A stretch of 64,000 nucleotides of DNA from Acinetobacter rudis (GTDB lineage: Bacteria > Pseudomonadota > Gammaproteobacteria > Pseudomonadales > Moraxellaceae): contig NZ_JAVIDR010000004.1 in NCBI RefSeq assembly GCF_031157835.1, positions 1-64,000 on the forward strand. Reading direction: 5' to 3'. Under the pieces are notes generated by a model. The model did no database searches, was not told the DNA's origin, and saw only the letters and a list, made by a program, of their open reading frames with translations. The translations under genes and the position numbers were made by a program. Positions 21,020 to 29,248 of this stretch are shown one piece after another. The stretch's first letter is position 1; each line of letters starts with the position of its first letter.

Positions 21020-22384
21020 ATGAGCACTTTTGCGCCCCAAACCACCATCGCTGCAATTGCGACTCCTCCTGGCCGTGGTGGTGTAGGTGTGATTCGTTTA
21101 TCTGGACCAAAAGCCTATACAATTGCAGAGACTTTAAGTGGCAAAAAATTAGCCAAGGCGCGTATGGCTGGTTTTCGTCAGTTTTATGATGCCAATGATC
21201 AAGTCATGGATGAAGGTTTACTGATTTGTTTTCCTAATCCCAATTCGTTTACTGGTGAAGATGTAGTTGAAATTCAAGGTCATGGTGGACCTGTGATTCA
21301 AAATGCTATTTTGGCACGTTTACTTGAACTGGGTGCAATTGCAGCTAAAGCGGGTGAGTTCTCCATGCGCGCTTTTGAAAATGGCAAGATGGATTTAGTG
21401 CAAGCCGAAGCGATTGCCGATTTAATCGATGCCACTTCACAAGCTGCGGCACGCTCTGCTGTACGTTCTCTGCAAGGTGCTTTTTCACAAAAGGTCAATC
21501 AAGTTTTAGAAAAATTAATTCATTTGCGTTTACATGTAGAGGCAGCAATTGATTTCCCTGAAGAAGAGATCGACTTTCTTGCTGATGGCAAAATTTTGGC
21601 ATTATTGGAAGAAGTACAGCAGTCTGTGACTCAAGTACAAAGTTCAGCTCGCCAAGGTCAATTATTACGTGAAGGCTTACAAGTGGTGATTGCTGGTAAA
21701 CCAAATGCAGGTAAATCAAGTTTACTCAACGCATTAGCCGGTGTAGAGCGTGCTATCGTAACGGATATTGCGGGTACGACTCGTGATGTATTACATGAAA
21801 AAATTAGTCTAAATGGCATGCCGATAACACTGACAGATACGGCTGGCTTACGTGAAACAGGTGATATTGTTGAACAAGAAGGTATTCGACGTGCAATTAA
21901 AGAAATAGAACAAGCGGATCTATTACTTTTGGTCTATGACCTGAGTCAAGGTGAAGATCCACTTACTTTGGCACAGCGTTACTTCGCAGATCATATTGAT
22001 GCAAAGCGTTTAATTTTGATTGGAAATAAATGTGATTTAAGTGGTGATGTTGCTGGGCTTGGTGATTATCAAGGATTTAGACATAGCTTAGTTTCAGCAC
22101 AATCACAACAAGGCATTGAAGCGCTCATAGAGACGATTACAGCGCATGCAGGCTTTCACCCTGAGGAAGACACCTTTATTGCGCGTACACGTCATCTCGA
22201 CGCAATGAAGCGCACTCAGCGCTATTTAGCAGAGGCCCATGAGCAGTTAACAGTTTTTCATGCTGGGGAATTGGTTGCTGAGTCCTTACGTTTAGCCCAA
22301 AATGCTTTGGGAGAAATCACGGGTGACTTTAGTGCTGATGATTTGCTTGGTAAGATTTTTGGTTCATTCTGTATTGGCAAGTGA
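21020..22384 (+). CDS. mnmE: tRNA modification GTPase MnmE (TrmE)
   Basis: GTPase that, with MnmG, makes the cmnm5 modification at U34 of certain tRNAs. It has the N-terminal formyl-folate-binding domain (IAAIATPPGRGGVGVIRLSG), a G domain with GKPNAGKSSLLN, DIAGTTRD, DTAGLRETGD and GNKCD, and the C-terminal CIGK that carries the catalytic cysteine. The 454-residue length equals E. coli MnmE when started at ATG 21020, which has GAG 6 nt upstream. TTG 21002 and ATG 21014 are weaker alternatives. Confidence 0.95.
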   Translation: MSTFAPQTTIAAIATPPGRGGVGVIRLSGPKAYTIAETLSGKKLAKARMAGFRQFYDANDQVMDEGLLICFPNPNSFTGEDVVEIQGHGGPVIQNAILARLLELGAIAAKAGEFSMRAFENGKMDLVQAEAIADLIDATSQAAARSAVRSLQGAFSQKVNQVLEKLIHLRLHVEAAIDFPEEEIDFLADGKILALLEEVQQSVTQVQSSARQGQLLREGLQVVIAGKPNAGKSSLLNALAGVERAIVTDIAGTTRDVLHEKISLNGMPITLTDTAGLRETGDIVEQEGIRRAIKEIEQADLLLLVYDLSQGEDPLTLAQRYFADHIDAKRLILIGNKCDLSGDVAGLGDYQGFRHSLVSAQSQQGIEALIETITAHAGFHPEEDTFIARTRHLDAMKRTQRYLAEAHEQLTVFHAGELVAESLRLAQNALGEITGDFSADDLLGKIFGSFCIGK

Positions 22385-22388
22385 GATC

Positions 22389-22448
22389 ATCTACATTTGC
22401 CCATGTGGTCTAAGCTATTGAGATGCTACTCAATGGGCAAATGTAGAT
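22389..22448. repeat. 16-bp perfect inverted repeat between mnmE and a GNAT gene
   Basis: ATCTACATTTGCCCAT (22389-22404) and its exact reverse complement (22433-22448) flank a 28-nt loop. A shorter competing hairpin (ATTGAG/CTCAAT, 22417-22434) overlaps the right arm. There is no T run, so this is not a standard terminator. Confidence 0.7.
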
Positions 22449-22477
22449 AAAGTTTAGCACTAGATTAAATACAGCAC

Positions 22478-23038
22478 TTAGGCATGAGAACTATAGAGTG
22501 CTTGCCATGTGGCTTGATCGATACAACTCAAATGTTCAATGCGATGTTCATTTATGAGTTCAAAATACTGTAAGCCAGTGCTGTGATCATAGCGAAAACC
22601 ACATTTTTCCTGTGCGATTTTAGATTGCATGTTGCCATCAAAGTAACCACACCAAAGTTGTGTTAATGACAGATCTTGAAAAGCATAGCGCATGACTTCT
22701 CGTATTGCCTCAGGAATCAATCCCTTGCCCCAGTGTGGTACACCAATCCAGTAGGCAAGCTCTCCTTCATGTGCTGGTAAGTCAAAATTACTTGCTTGAC
22801 CAACGAGTAAGCCAATACATCCAACCACTTGCCCTGTTTCTTTGAGTTCAACAGCAAAAACATACTCTTGTTGAAATACATTTTTAATGATTTCTGCACT
22901 TTCTTCTACACTTTGGTGTACTGGCCAACCTGCGATAGGACCAACACGTGGGTCTTTGGCATATAAATATAAATCCTCAGCATCGGTGAGTTGCCAAGCA
23001 CGTAAAACCATACGTTCGGTGGTTAATATTTGTGACAT
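22478..23038 (-). CDS. GNAT N-acetyltransferase, RimJ/RimL-like
   Basis: A 186-residue acetyltransferase of the Acetyltransf_3 group. It begins with TERMVLRAWQLTDAEDLY, has the acetyl-CoA-binding region GELAYWIGVPHWGKGLIPEA, and the late aromatic stretch CGFRY typical of RimJ/RimL-like enzymes. These act on N-terminal amino groups or small amines, but the substrate here is unknown. It is convergent with mnmE and stands alone. Confidence 0.82.
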   Translation of the reverse strand: MSQILTTERMVLRAWQLTDAEDLYLYAKDPRVGPIAGWPVHQSVEESAEIIKNVFQQEYVFAVELKETGQVVGCIGLLVGQASNFDLPAHEGELAYWIGVPHWGKGLIPEAIREVMRYAFQDLSLTQLWCGYFDGNMQSKIAQEKCGFRYDHSTGLQYFELINEHRIEHLSCIDQATWQALYSSHA

Positions 23039-23224
23039 CGTTAATATTCTCGATAAGGTAATTATGAAGATCTAGTTCAATCTAGATCACTACATTGTTG
23101 TGGGGAACGTATGTATTGTAGGTTTAGCTTTTACGCTGGAGTGAGAGCAAAAACTGGGTATAATCGGTGATTATGAAAAGAAATTGATATTTTAAAGGAT
23201 ATAAAGAAGGATTAATCCGTCAAT

Positions 23225-24076
23225 ATGGAAAGTAATATGTCAGCGATTTTACAGCAGATGTCACAAGACCATGCTGCAATCGTACTTGGGCAGAGTCAGT
23301 TTGAAGAAAGTCTTGGCTACCCATTACCTTTAAGTTATTTAGTGATTTTAATTTGTCACCAAGGCTATGCATCAATCAATATTGATATGCAGACTTATAG
23401 TATTAAAGCGCATGATATTGTGGTGTTATCTGAGGATTCCTTTGCCTTGGTATTAAAAAAATCAAGGCAATTTAAAGTAACGTATTGCTTGATTGATCGT
23501 AGTTTGGCTGCAGATATTGCTTTTCAGCTCCCACACCAATTATTTTCATTCGTACATGATGTACCGCGACTTCGAATTGATCAGATGCATTATCATTGGC
23601 TTAATCTCTGGTTACAGCAGTGTAATCTGATTGACCAAGAGGCCCATGCCTATCGGATGTTAATGCTTAAAAACCATCTACAGAATTTTTTTCTACAGAT
23701 TACCGCGCATATGCCAACCGCACTACAGCGGAAGGAACAGCAATTTAGTCGTCAAGAGCAGCTATGTTGGCGGTTTTGGAAACTGTTACAACAACAGAGT
23801 AAACAACAACGTAGCGTGAGCTACTATGCGCAGCAGTTAGCTATAACCCCCTTTTATCTTTCACAAATTTGTAAGGTAATTTTTAACGATTCACCCAAAG
23901 ATTTGATCTATCGTCAGGTTATTTTAGAAATAAAAGCATTACTTAGTACCACTGAAAATAGTATTGAACGCATTGCAGAACAGATGAACTTTGATGATCC
24001 ATCTTATTTAAATCGTTTTTTTAAGCGTCAAACGGGCTTATCACTTAGTCAATATCGTAAACAACAAGGGGTATAA
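23225..24076 (+). CDS. AraC-family transcriptional regulator
   Basis: A 283-residue regulator with an unassigned N-terminal sensing domain (about 1-170) and a C-terminal AraC DNA-binding domain with two helix-turn-helix units (LAITPFYLSQICKVIF and IAEQMNFDDPSYLNRFFKRQ). An AGAAGGA ribosome-binding site sits upstream. It is convergent with azlD, ending 4 bp before that stop codon, so its target is not obvious from position. The azlCD genes next door are candidates. Confidence 0.85.
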   Translation: MESNMSAILQQMSQDHAAIVLGQSQFEESLGYPLPLSYLVILICHQGYASINIDMQTYSIKAHDIVVLSEDSFALVLKKSRQFKVTYCLIDRSLAADIAFQLPHQLFSFVHDVPRLRIDQMHYHWLNLWLQQCNLIDQEAHAYRMLMLKNHLQNFFLQITAHMPTALQRKEQQFSRQEQLCWRFWKLLQQQSKQQRSVSYYAQQLAITPFYLSQICKVIFNDSPKDLIYRQVILEIKALLSTTENSIERIAEQMNFDDPSYLNRFFKRQTGLSLSQYRKQQGV

Positions 24077-24080
24077 CACC

Positions 24081-24401
24081 TTAGTTGGCAAAGACCCAGT
24101 AAAACAAGAGATAAAAGATAATAAAGCCAAAAATAGCACTCGCAAGTAAATGTTTAGTGGTTAAATAAAATACACTGGTGGCGAGTGCTGCATATAGATA
24201 AGCATTATTAAATAAGGGTCTAAACTGCTGTGCATCATAAAAAATTACAGGAACACACATTGCAGTAAGCAGACACGGTGCTGAATAGTGCAACATACGT
24301 TGTATTGGGTGCGGTAGTTTCAGACCAATTCGAGGTTCAAGAAAAAGATAACGGTTAAAAAATACCAGTATGCTCATCGCAACAATGACAATCCAACTCA
24401 T
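24081..24401 (-). CDS. azlD: AzlD-family branched-chain amino-acid export subunit
   Basis: A 106-residue membrane protein with four hydrophobic segments, the small partner of AzlC in the LIV-E amino-acid exporter family. Its start codon overlaps the azlC stop by 4 bp, the usual translational coupling of the pair. Substrate (branched-chain amino acids in characterised members) is inferred from family. Confidence 0.85.
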   Translation of the reverse strand: MSWIVIVAMSILVFFNRYLFLEPRIGLKLPHPIQRMLHYSAPCLLTAMCVPVIFYDAQQFRPLFNNAYLYAALATSVFYLTTKHLLASAIFGFIIFYLLFYWVFAN

Positions 24402-25075
24402 GATTTTTTCCCTTGTATGTATTCTAAACTCAAGGCACTTAACATGCCGATTGCAGCAGCAATGAGTAAGCCTGATTGAATTTGAAAAGCTTTGAGTGTC
24501 AAACTTGCTATGACAGTGCTAGAGATAGCAACAATGGTGGTAAGGTTACGAGTGAGTGCCAAAATCATCGGAATGAAAATCGCAACCACTGAGAAATCTA
24601 GAGGGTAATGCTGAAAGTCAGTGATGATTTGTGCAAATACAATGCCGATAGCACTAGAAAACACCCAAAACAAGTAAAAACATAGACCTGAACCGAATAA
24701 GTAGGTCATATGGTATTGTTTATGGGTAACAGCTAAGGCAAATTGTTCATCTGTAAGTAAAAAAGCTTGTGCTAGACGAACATACCAATCTTGGGTGGCA
24801 ATGGAATCACGTAAATGTAAGGCATAGATCAGGTGCTGTGTTGTAGTGAAATACACTGTAACTAAGATAGTCAGTACGCTTGCCCCAGCCATGACCAACC
24901 CTAAACTGACTAATTGCGCCGTTCCAGCAAAAACCAATGCAGACATTGCCAATGCTTTGTACCAAGATAAGCCTGCGTGTATCGCCATTGAGCCGGCCAA
25001 AATGCCCCAAGGGATTACTGCAATAGAAAGAGGCAGCATTTCGACTGCTCCTCTAAAAAAAAGTCGTTGTTGCAT
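24398..25075 (-). CDS. azlC: AzlC-family branched-chain amino-acid exporter
   Basis: A 225-residue inner-membrane protein with about six helices. The family pattern PLSIAVIPWGILAGSMAIHA near the start and FAGTAQLVSLGL in the second helix are typical of AzlC. It is the first gene of the azlCD pair. An AraC regulator gene on the same strand ends about 97 bp upstream and is the most likely regulator. Confidence 0.88.
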   Translation of the reverse strand: MQQRLFFRGAVEMLPLSIAVIPWGILAGSMAIHAGLSWYKALAMSALVFAGTAQLVSLGLVMAGASVLTILVTVYFTTTQHLIYALHLRDSIATQDWYVRLAQAFLLTDEQFALAVTHKQYHMTYLFGSGLCFYLFWVFSSAIGIVFAQIITDFQHYPLDFSVVAIFIPMILALTRNLTTIVAISSTVIASLTLKAFQIQSGLLIAAAIGMLSALSLEYIQGKKS

Positions 25076-25172
25076 CTATGACCAACTTAAATGAAGAAGG
25101 CAAATAGTATGGTCAGGGATAATGTGTTTGACTTGTACAATCTTGCTTAATGCAATGTGACCGAGTTATGTC

Positions 25173-25997
25173 TTAATGCGTTAAACCATTGCAGTATTGA
25201 TGTGGTGTGATGCCCATTGCACGTTTGAAGTGGCGATTGAAATGACTTTGGTCTGAAAAACCGCATGCATGGGCAACATGGCTTAAGGGATGACCATATT
25301 TGAGTTGTGTTCTGGCATGTTGTAAACGAACTTGTATGAGCCAATGGTGTGGGGTAAGTCCAATATATTTTTTAAATTGACGAAGAAAATGCCAAGGGCT
25401 TAGGCCAACAAATGTGGCCAGCTCTTGCAAAGAAATATCTTGGGTATAATGTGCTGCAATATAATCTTTGGCCATAAGAATATTGCGTTGGGCGCCTAAT
25501 AGCGTGTGTTGTTTGTTTGCGTGGCGTGCATGACATTGGATTAAATAGGCCAATGTTGATAGGTACAATGTCTCTTTGAGTAGTAGATCATGATCTTGTT
25601 CAAGCAAATTAAGCAATAATGAAAATTGCTGAGCGAGGCCAACGTCATGAACCACCGCATGGGGAAACCATGGTGCAGTACCCTGTTCACCCTGCATTCC
25701 TTGAGTGAGTTGAGCCAGAACTTCAGGCGTTGGATAAATCGCACGATAACGCCAACCCGATTCTACTGCAGAGGAACCAGTATGAATCTCATCAGCATTG
25801 ACTAATATCAAATCGCCTTTGGGAGCGATGTGCCGTTGACCATTACGGTTAAAGGCTTGTGCGCCGTCTTCGATAATGCCAATGCAATAGCCTTCATGTA
25901 CATGTTTGGAAAATTGCATGTGTTGATAACGTGCTTTAAGAAGCTCTAAACCACCCAGCTCTTGCAAATGTTTGTAGTCCGCAAATTCAGTTTTTAT
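25173..25997 (-). CDS. AraC-family regulator, start uncertain (possible ATA)
   Basis: Cupin-type AraC regulator. The N-terminal sensing domain has HVHEGYCIGIIEDG and LVNADEIHTG; the C-terminal part has two helix-turn-helix units (LQELATFVGLSPWHFLRQFK and HVAHACGFSDQSHFNRHFKR). The frame has no ATG near its beginning. A strong GGAGGG (26005-26010) lies 7 nt before an ATA at 25995-25997, giving KTEFADYKHLQELG as the likely N-terminus. TTG at 26012 or 26060 are alternatives. Position suggests control of azlCD. The start could be a true rare codon, a start-codon mutation or a TTG further up. Confidence 0.78.
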   Translation of the reverse strand: MKTEFADYKHLQELGGLELLKARYQHMQFSKHVHEGYCIGIIEDGAQAFNRNGQRHIAPKGDLILVNADEIHTGSSAVESGWRYRAIYPTPEVLAQLTQGMQGEQGTAPWFPHAVVHDVGLAQQFSLLLNLLEQDHDLLLKETLYLSTLAYLIQCHARHANKQHTLLGAQRNILMAKDYIAAHYTQDISLQELATFVGLSPWHFLRQFKKYIGLTPHHWLIQVRLQHARTQLKYGHPLSHVAHACGFSDQSHFNRHFKRAMGITPHQYCNGLTH

Positions 25998-26081
25998 TGT
26001 TTCACCCTCCAAGCCCCATGTGTTTGAGTGTAAAGCGAATATAATGGTGGTATAGAACAAAATTGCTGTTTTTTAGGGGAG

Positions 26082-26567
26082 TTAAAAATATTGTCTAAAT
26101 TTATATAATAACAAAGTACAAAGCAGCCCCATTAGGCCACAGAAACTGAGTACCCCTACATTAAAACCACCCCAGTCTGCAAGAAAGCCCACCATAACAA
26201 TAGGCACAATGCTGCCCCAATAGGCGATAAAAAGATAAGTTGCGATTACAGCAGCACGGTTTTCTGCTTGGGTCATGTGATGTATAAGAGAAAAAGCACC
26301 CATTAAACATAGTCCATGTCCCATTCCTGCTGCCAATACACTCATAAAGAACACATAAGTCCAGTGTAAGCTCAAGCAGATACTGAGCAAGACCGAGCTC
26401 AGGAGCAGCATGATTAGACCATATTGAAGACTACGCTGCATTGCTAAATTTTTAGCGAAAAATTGTACCAAAACTGAGGCAGCCAAGATTGCACTTACGG
26501 TTAAACCACTTATTAGTGGAGCATGCCAAGTGTTGAAACACTTACAGAATGACGTGATTTTTACACA
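26082..26567 (-). pseudogene. MFS transporter remnant, C-terminal part only
   Basis: About 160 codons encode the last four or five membrane helices of a major-facilitator transporter (WHAPLISGLTVSAILA, SVLAAGMGHGLCLMGAFSLI, ENRAAVIATYLFIAYWGSI). The normal length is about 400 residues and the N-terminal half is missing. The frame runs without ATG right up to the TAA stop of the upstream metal regulator, with which it is in phase. Only a TTG at 26486 could start a 134-residue piece. The other half is nowhere in the window, so it is a deletion remnant. Confidence 0.75.
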
Positions 26568-26834
26568 TTAATTATAACGTTTAAAAAGTTTAAGAAATTC
26601 CTCAAGTTGTTGCTGATCAACCGCATTGGGATCGGTAATCACATGATGTTGTAGATGCATTTCAATCAATTCATTCATTAAACCATTAAGCGCGCCTTTT
26701 ATCGCTGCAACTTGCTGTAAAACATCAATACATTGATGTTGTTCTTGTAATAACGACTCTTCAACAGCTCGCAATTGCCCTTGTAAGCGTTTGACACGAT
26801 TTAATATTTTTTTGTCTTGATGTAAATGTCCCAT
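26568..26834 (-). CDS. RcnR/DmeR-type nickel-cobalt-sensing repressor
   Basis: An 88-residue all-helical repressor of the CsoR/RcnR/FrmR family. The residues that bind Ni/Co in RcnR are all present at the same positions: His3, Cys35, His60 and His64. It begins MGHLHQDKKILNRVKRLQGQ. It is divergent from a DmeF-type exporter with a 61-bp gap to the first in-frame ATG, and that gap holds two RcnR-like operators. In DmeRF systems the apo-repressor blocks exporter transcription and Ni/Co binding releases it. FrmR-type formaldehyde sensing is less likely, as the neighbour is a metal exporter. Confidence 0.87.
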   Translation of the reverse strand: MGHLHQDKKILNRVKRLQGQLRAVEESLLQEQHQCIDVLQQVAAIKGALNGLMNELIEMHLQHHVITDPNAVDQQQLEEFLKLFKRYN

Positions 26835-26851
26835 GATATGCCCTCTAAAAT

Positions 26852-26872
26852 ATATACTCCCTTATAGTATAT
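26852..26872. promoter_or_regulatory. RcnR/DmeR-type operator 1
   Basis: ATATACT, 7-nt CCCTTAT, AGTATAT: a perfect inverted repeat with a C-rich centre, the operator type of RcnR/FrmR/DmeR proteins. It lies 18 bp upstream of the regulator start, so it should give autoregulation. Confidence 0.7.
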
Positions 26873-26887
26873 TTTAAAATGAGATTG

Positions 26888-26906
26888 TATACTCCATGGG
26901 AGTATA
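26888..26906. promoter_or_regulatory. RcnR/DmeR-type operator 2
   Basis: TATACTCC, ATG, GGAGTATA: a perfect 8-3-8 inverted repeat sharing TATACTCC with operator 1. The central ATG (26896) is in frame with the exporter but sits in the operator, so the true start is probably 26923. Confidence 0.68.
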
Positions 26907-26922
26907 TTTAAGGCTCATGATT

Positions 26923-27936
26923 ATGCAATTACGACCACCATCTAGACAACATTCACACCAATTCAATGCTGGTAATTTATTGGCACAAAATAAGATTTTG
27001 TATGCCACTTTATTAACTGGTGGCATGATGTTTTTTGAGATATGGGGGGGCTGGATCTTTAACTCGATGGCATTATTGGCAGATGGTTGGCATATGAGTT
27101 CACATATGCTGGCATTAGGATTGGCCTACATTGCGTATCGTGCTGCCCAGCATTATGCAGATGATCCTCGTTTTAACTTTGGAACATGGAAAATTGAGAT
27201 TCTTGCAGCTTACAGCAGTGCGATTATCTTATTGATGGTTGCTGCATCGATGATTTTCCAGTCCATAGATCGTTTAATTCATCCGGTGATGATTCACTAT
27301 CAAGAGGCAATTCCAATCGCAATTGCTGGCCTACTGGTCAATTTAATCTGTGCTTGGTTGTTGAAGGATCAACATGATCACCATCACCATCACCATCACC
27401 ATCACCATCACCATCACCATCATTCGCATGAACATAATCACGATCATCAACAGCATGCACCACACACCGATTTAAACCAAAAGGCAGCTTTTTTACACGT
27501 TATTGCAGATGCTGTAACTTCTGTACTCGCAATCTTGGCATTATTTGCTGGTAAGTACTTTGGTTGGACTTTTCTTGATGCTCTATTAGGAATTATTGGT
27601 GCCATTTTAGTCGCTAAATGGTCTTGGGGGTTAATACGTGAAAGCAGTAAGACCTTGATTGATGCAGAAATGGATGCACCTATCATTCAAGAAATTAAAC
27701 ACGTCATACAGTCTCATCCCGCACAACTACAACTGACCGACTTACATGTATGGAAAGTTGCTCAAAATAAATTTGCTTGTATTTTGGCACTTGAATGTGA
27801 TGAGAAGGCGTTGAGTGCAGACGATATTCGTGCTTACTTTAACTGTATGCCTTTGATTGTACATTTGTCCGTTGAAATTAATGCTCCTGCCCAATTTAAA
27901 ATGGTTTCACGTGGAGCAAAGACAACAATGTTATAA
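26923..27936 (+). CDS. DmeF-type cation diffusion facilitator (Co/Ni efflux)
   Basis: A 337-residue CDF exporter with six membrane segments. MMFFEIWGGWIFNSMALLADGWHMSSHM holds the conserved HxxxD-type metal site motif of helix 2 (LADGWHMSSH). A cytoplasmic loop carries 15 consecutive histidines (about residues 153-167) and then HEHNHDH, and a C-terminal cytoplasmic domain follows. Start chosen at ATG 26923, with AAGG 10 nt upstream. The divergent RcnR/DmeR-type regulator with conserved Ni/Co ligands points to cobalt/nickel rather than zinc. The His codons form a 6-bp tandem repeat. Confidence 0.87.
   Translation: MQLRPPSRQHSHQFNAGNLLAQNKILYATLLTGGMMFFEIWGGWIFNSMALLADGWHMSSHMLALGLAYIAYRAAQHYADDPRFNFGTWKIEILAAYSSAIILLMVAASMIFQSIDRLIHPVMIHYQEAIPIAIAGLLVNLICAWLLKDQHDHHHHHHHHHHHHHHHSHEHNHDHQQHAPHTDLNQKAAFLHVIADAVTSVLAILALFAGKYFGWTFLDALLGIIGAILVAKWSWGLIRESSKTLIDAEMDAPIIQEIKHVIQSHPAQLQLTDLHVWKVAQNKFACILALECDEKALSADDIRAYFNCMPLIVHLSVEINAPAQFKMVSRGAKTTML
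27379..27423 (+). repeat. CACCAT hexanucleotide repeat encoding polyhistidine
   Basis: Seven tandem CACCAT units plus one CAT encode 15 histidines in the CDF exporter. Unit changes would stay in frame and alter only the number of metal-binding histidines. Confidence 0.92.
27904..27917. promoter_or_regulatory. degenerate parS-like site at the CDF exporter 3' end
   Basis: GTTTCACGTGGAGC: the left half matches parS and the right half is off by one or two bases. About 9.8 kb right of oriC. Confidence 0.35.
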
Positions 27937-28004
27937 CGCTAAATTTTTAGTGCTGGATTGAAAAGGGTTTACAATGCTTCCCTGCCCTCATGCTTGAAGT
28001 TGCT

Positions 28005-28712
28005 ATGATTATGCTAAAGAAAATGCTGACCTTTGCTTTACTTTTTAGTGCTGCTGGAGTCAGCTTTGCTGATATTAATACCTTAAAAACACGACTGGCA
28101 CAGCAGTATCCGAATGTTAAAATTACACATCTTCAGCCAACTGAGATGTCTGGTTTATATAGTGCAATCATGGATAATCAGGTTGTATATGTAAATGAGC
28201 AAGCACAGCATTTATTTGTCGGCTCGATGATTCGCTTAAAAGATCATCGCAATTTAACGAAGGATTTAGTGATAGAAGCTGGTCGTATTGATGTCAAACA
28301 GCTTCCATTACAGGATGCCATTAAAACTGTGAAAGGAAATGGCCAACGCCAATTGGTGGTATTTTCAGATCCGAACTGCCCTTACTGTAAAACTTTAGAT
28401 CAAAATCTACAGCAATTGAATAACGTCACAATTTATACTTTTCCCTACCCACTTAAAGCACAATCGATTATTCCCTCTAAACAAGTGTGGTGTTCAAGTA
28501 GCCCTGCCTTTGCATGGAGTAATCTAATGCAAAAAGGTATACAACCGAGTGCGGCTGCAAATTGTGCAACACCCATTGAACGTAATTTAGCCCTTGGTGA
28601 GCAATTAGGGTTAGTGGGGACTCCTGCAATTATTTTTGCAAATGGCCATAAAGTGATGGGGGCCTATTCTGCTGCAGAGATTGAGCAGTTGTGGAAACAG
28701 ATGGGCTTATAG
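28005..28712 (+). CDS. dsbC: thiol:disulfide isomerase DsbC-like
   Basis: Periplasmic disulfide isomerase. A signal peptide (MIMLKKMLTFALLFSAAGVS, cleavage near SFA) is followed by a dimerisation domain (about 22-95) and a thioredoxin-like domain with the active site CPYC in FSDPNCPYCKT and the cis-Pro loop GTPAI. A second cysteine pair (WCSS and NCATP) is also typical of DsbC. Start chosen at ATG 28005 with GAAG 5 nt upstream, giving 235 residues. DsbB is also in the window (55559-56077), but not adjacent. Confidence 0.9.
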   Translation: MIMLKKMLTFALLFSAAGVSFADINTLKTRLAQQYPNVKITHLQPTEMSGLYSAIMDNQVVYVNEQAQHLFVGSMIRLKDHRNLTKDLVIEAGRIDVKQLPLQDAIKTVKGNGQRQLVVFSDPNCPYCKTLDQNLQQLNNVTIYTFPYPLKAQSIIPSKQVWCSSSPAFAWSNLMQKGIQPSAAANCATPIERNLALGEQLGLVGTPAIIFANGHKVMGAYSAAEIEQLWKQMGL

Positions 28713-28745
28713 TGATATTGGTGAAAAAGCAGTCTTGTTCTAGAT

Positions 28746-28778
28746 AAAAGCCCAGCTCAAATGTGAACTAGGGCTTTT
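28746..28778 (+). terminator. terminator after dsbC
   Basis: AAAAGCCC and GGGCTTTT flank an imperfect inner stem. The poly-A and poly-T ends make it usable on both strands. Confidence 0.7.
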
Positions 28779-28809
28779 CATTGTGTCTTGAATTTTTGCA
28801 TTAATCTTT

Positions 28810-29061
28810 TTAACTCGATTTTGTGAATAACCGATATAAGACCAAAATGAATACAGCTCCAATAATTGAAGCAATGAAGCCAGCAGATGAATCTTCAGCA
28901 TAGATTCCTAAAAAACGTCCGCCATAGGTTGCAAGTACAGAACCTGCAATACCTAATAAAGTGGTAATCATAAAGCCCGCACGATCATTTCCAGGATGAA
29001 TAGCACGTGCAATCAGTCCAGCGATAAAGCCCACAACAATAGCAACAATAAGAGCCCACAT
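28810..29061 (-). CDS. GlsB/YeaQ/YmgE-family membrane protein
   Basis: An 83-residue inner-membrane protein with three hydrophobic segments rich in Gly and Ala (IVVGFIAGLIARAIHPGNDR). This is the pattern of the transglycosylase-associated (YeaQ/GlsB) family, linked to stress responses in other bacteria; its biochemistry is unknown. The gene stands alone with a T-rich, GGAAAA-containing leader. Confidence 0.85.
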   Translation of the reverse strand: MWALIVAIVVGFIAGLIARAIHPGNDRAGFMITTLLGIAGSVLATYGGRFLGIYAEDSSAGFIASIIGAVFILVLYRLFTKSS

Positions 29062-29248
29062 ATGTTTTTTCCTTTTGTTTGTTTGATGACTTTTTTTCTA
29101 GGCTAACATGTTCGAACAATTAAATATTGCTGCATTTTTCTTCTTTTTGCGAATAACTACTCAATTTATCTTGTTGTTATTTTGTGAAATGTATCAATAA
29201 ATTCGCGATAATCATTGTCTATGCAGTGATTATCGCGAGCTAATAATT

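Noticed and set aside
22940..22960. CACGTG near the GNAT gene as parS
   Set aside because: AACACGTGGG lacks both TTT/AAA arms.
27379..27423. Possible CRISPR or VNTR locus
   Set aside because: The repeat is a 6-bp unit within a gene and encodes polyhistidine; there are no spacers.
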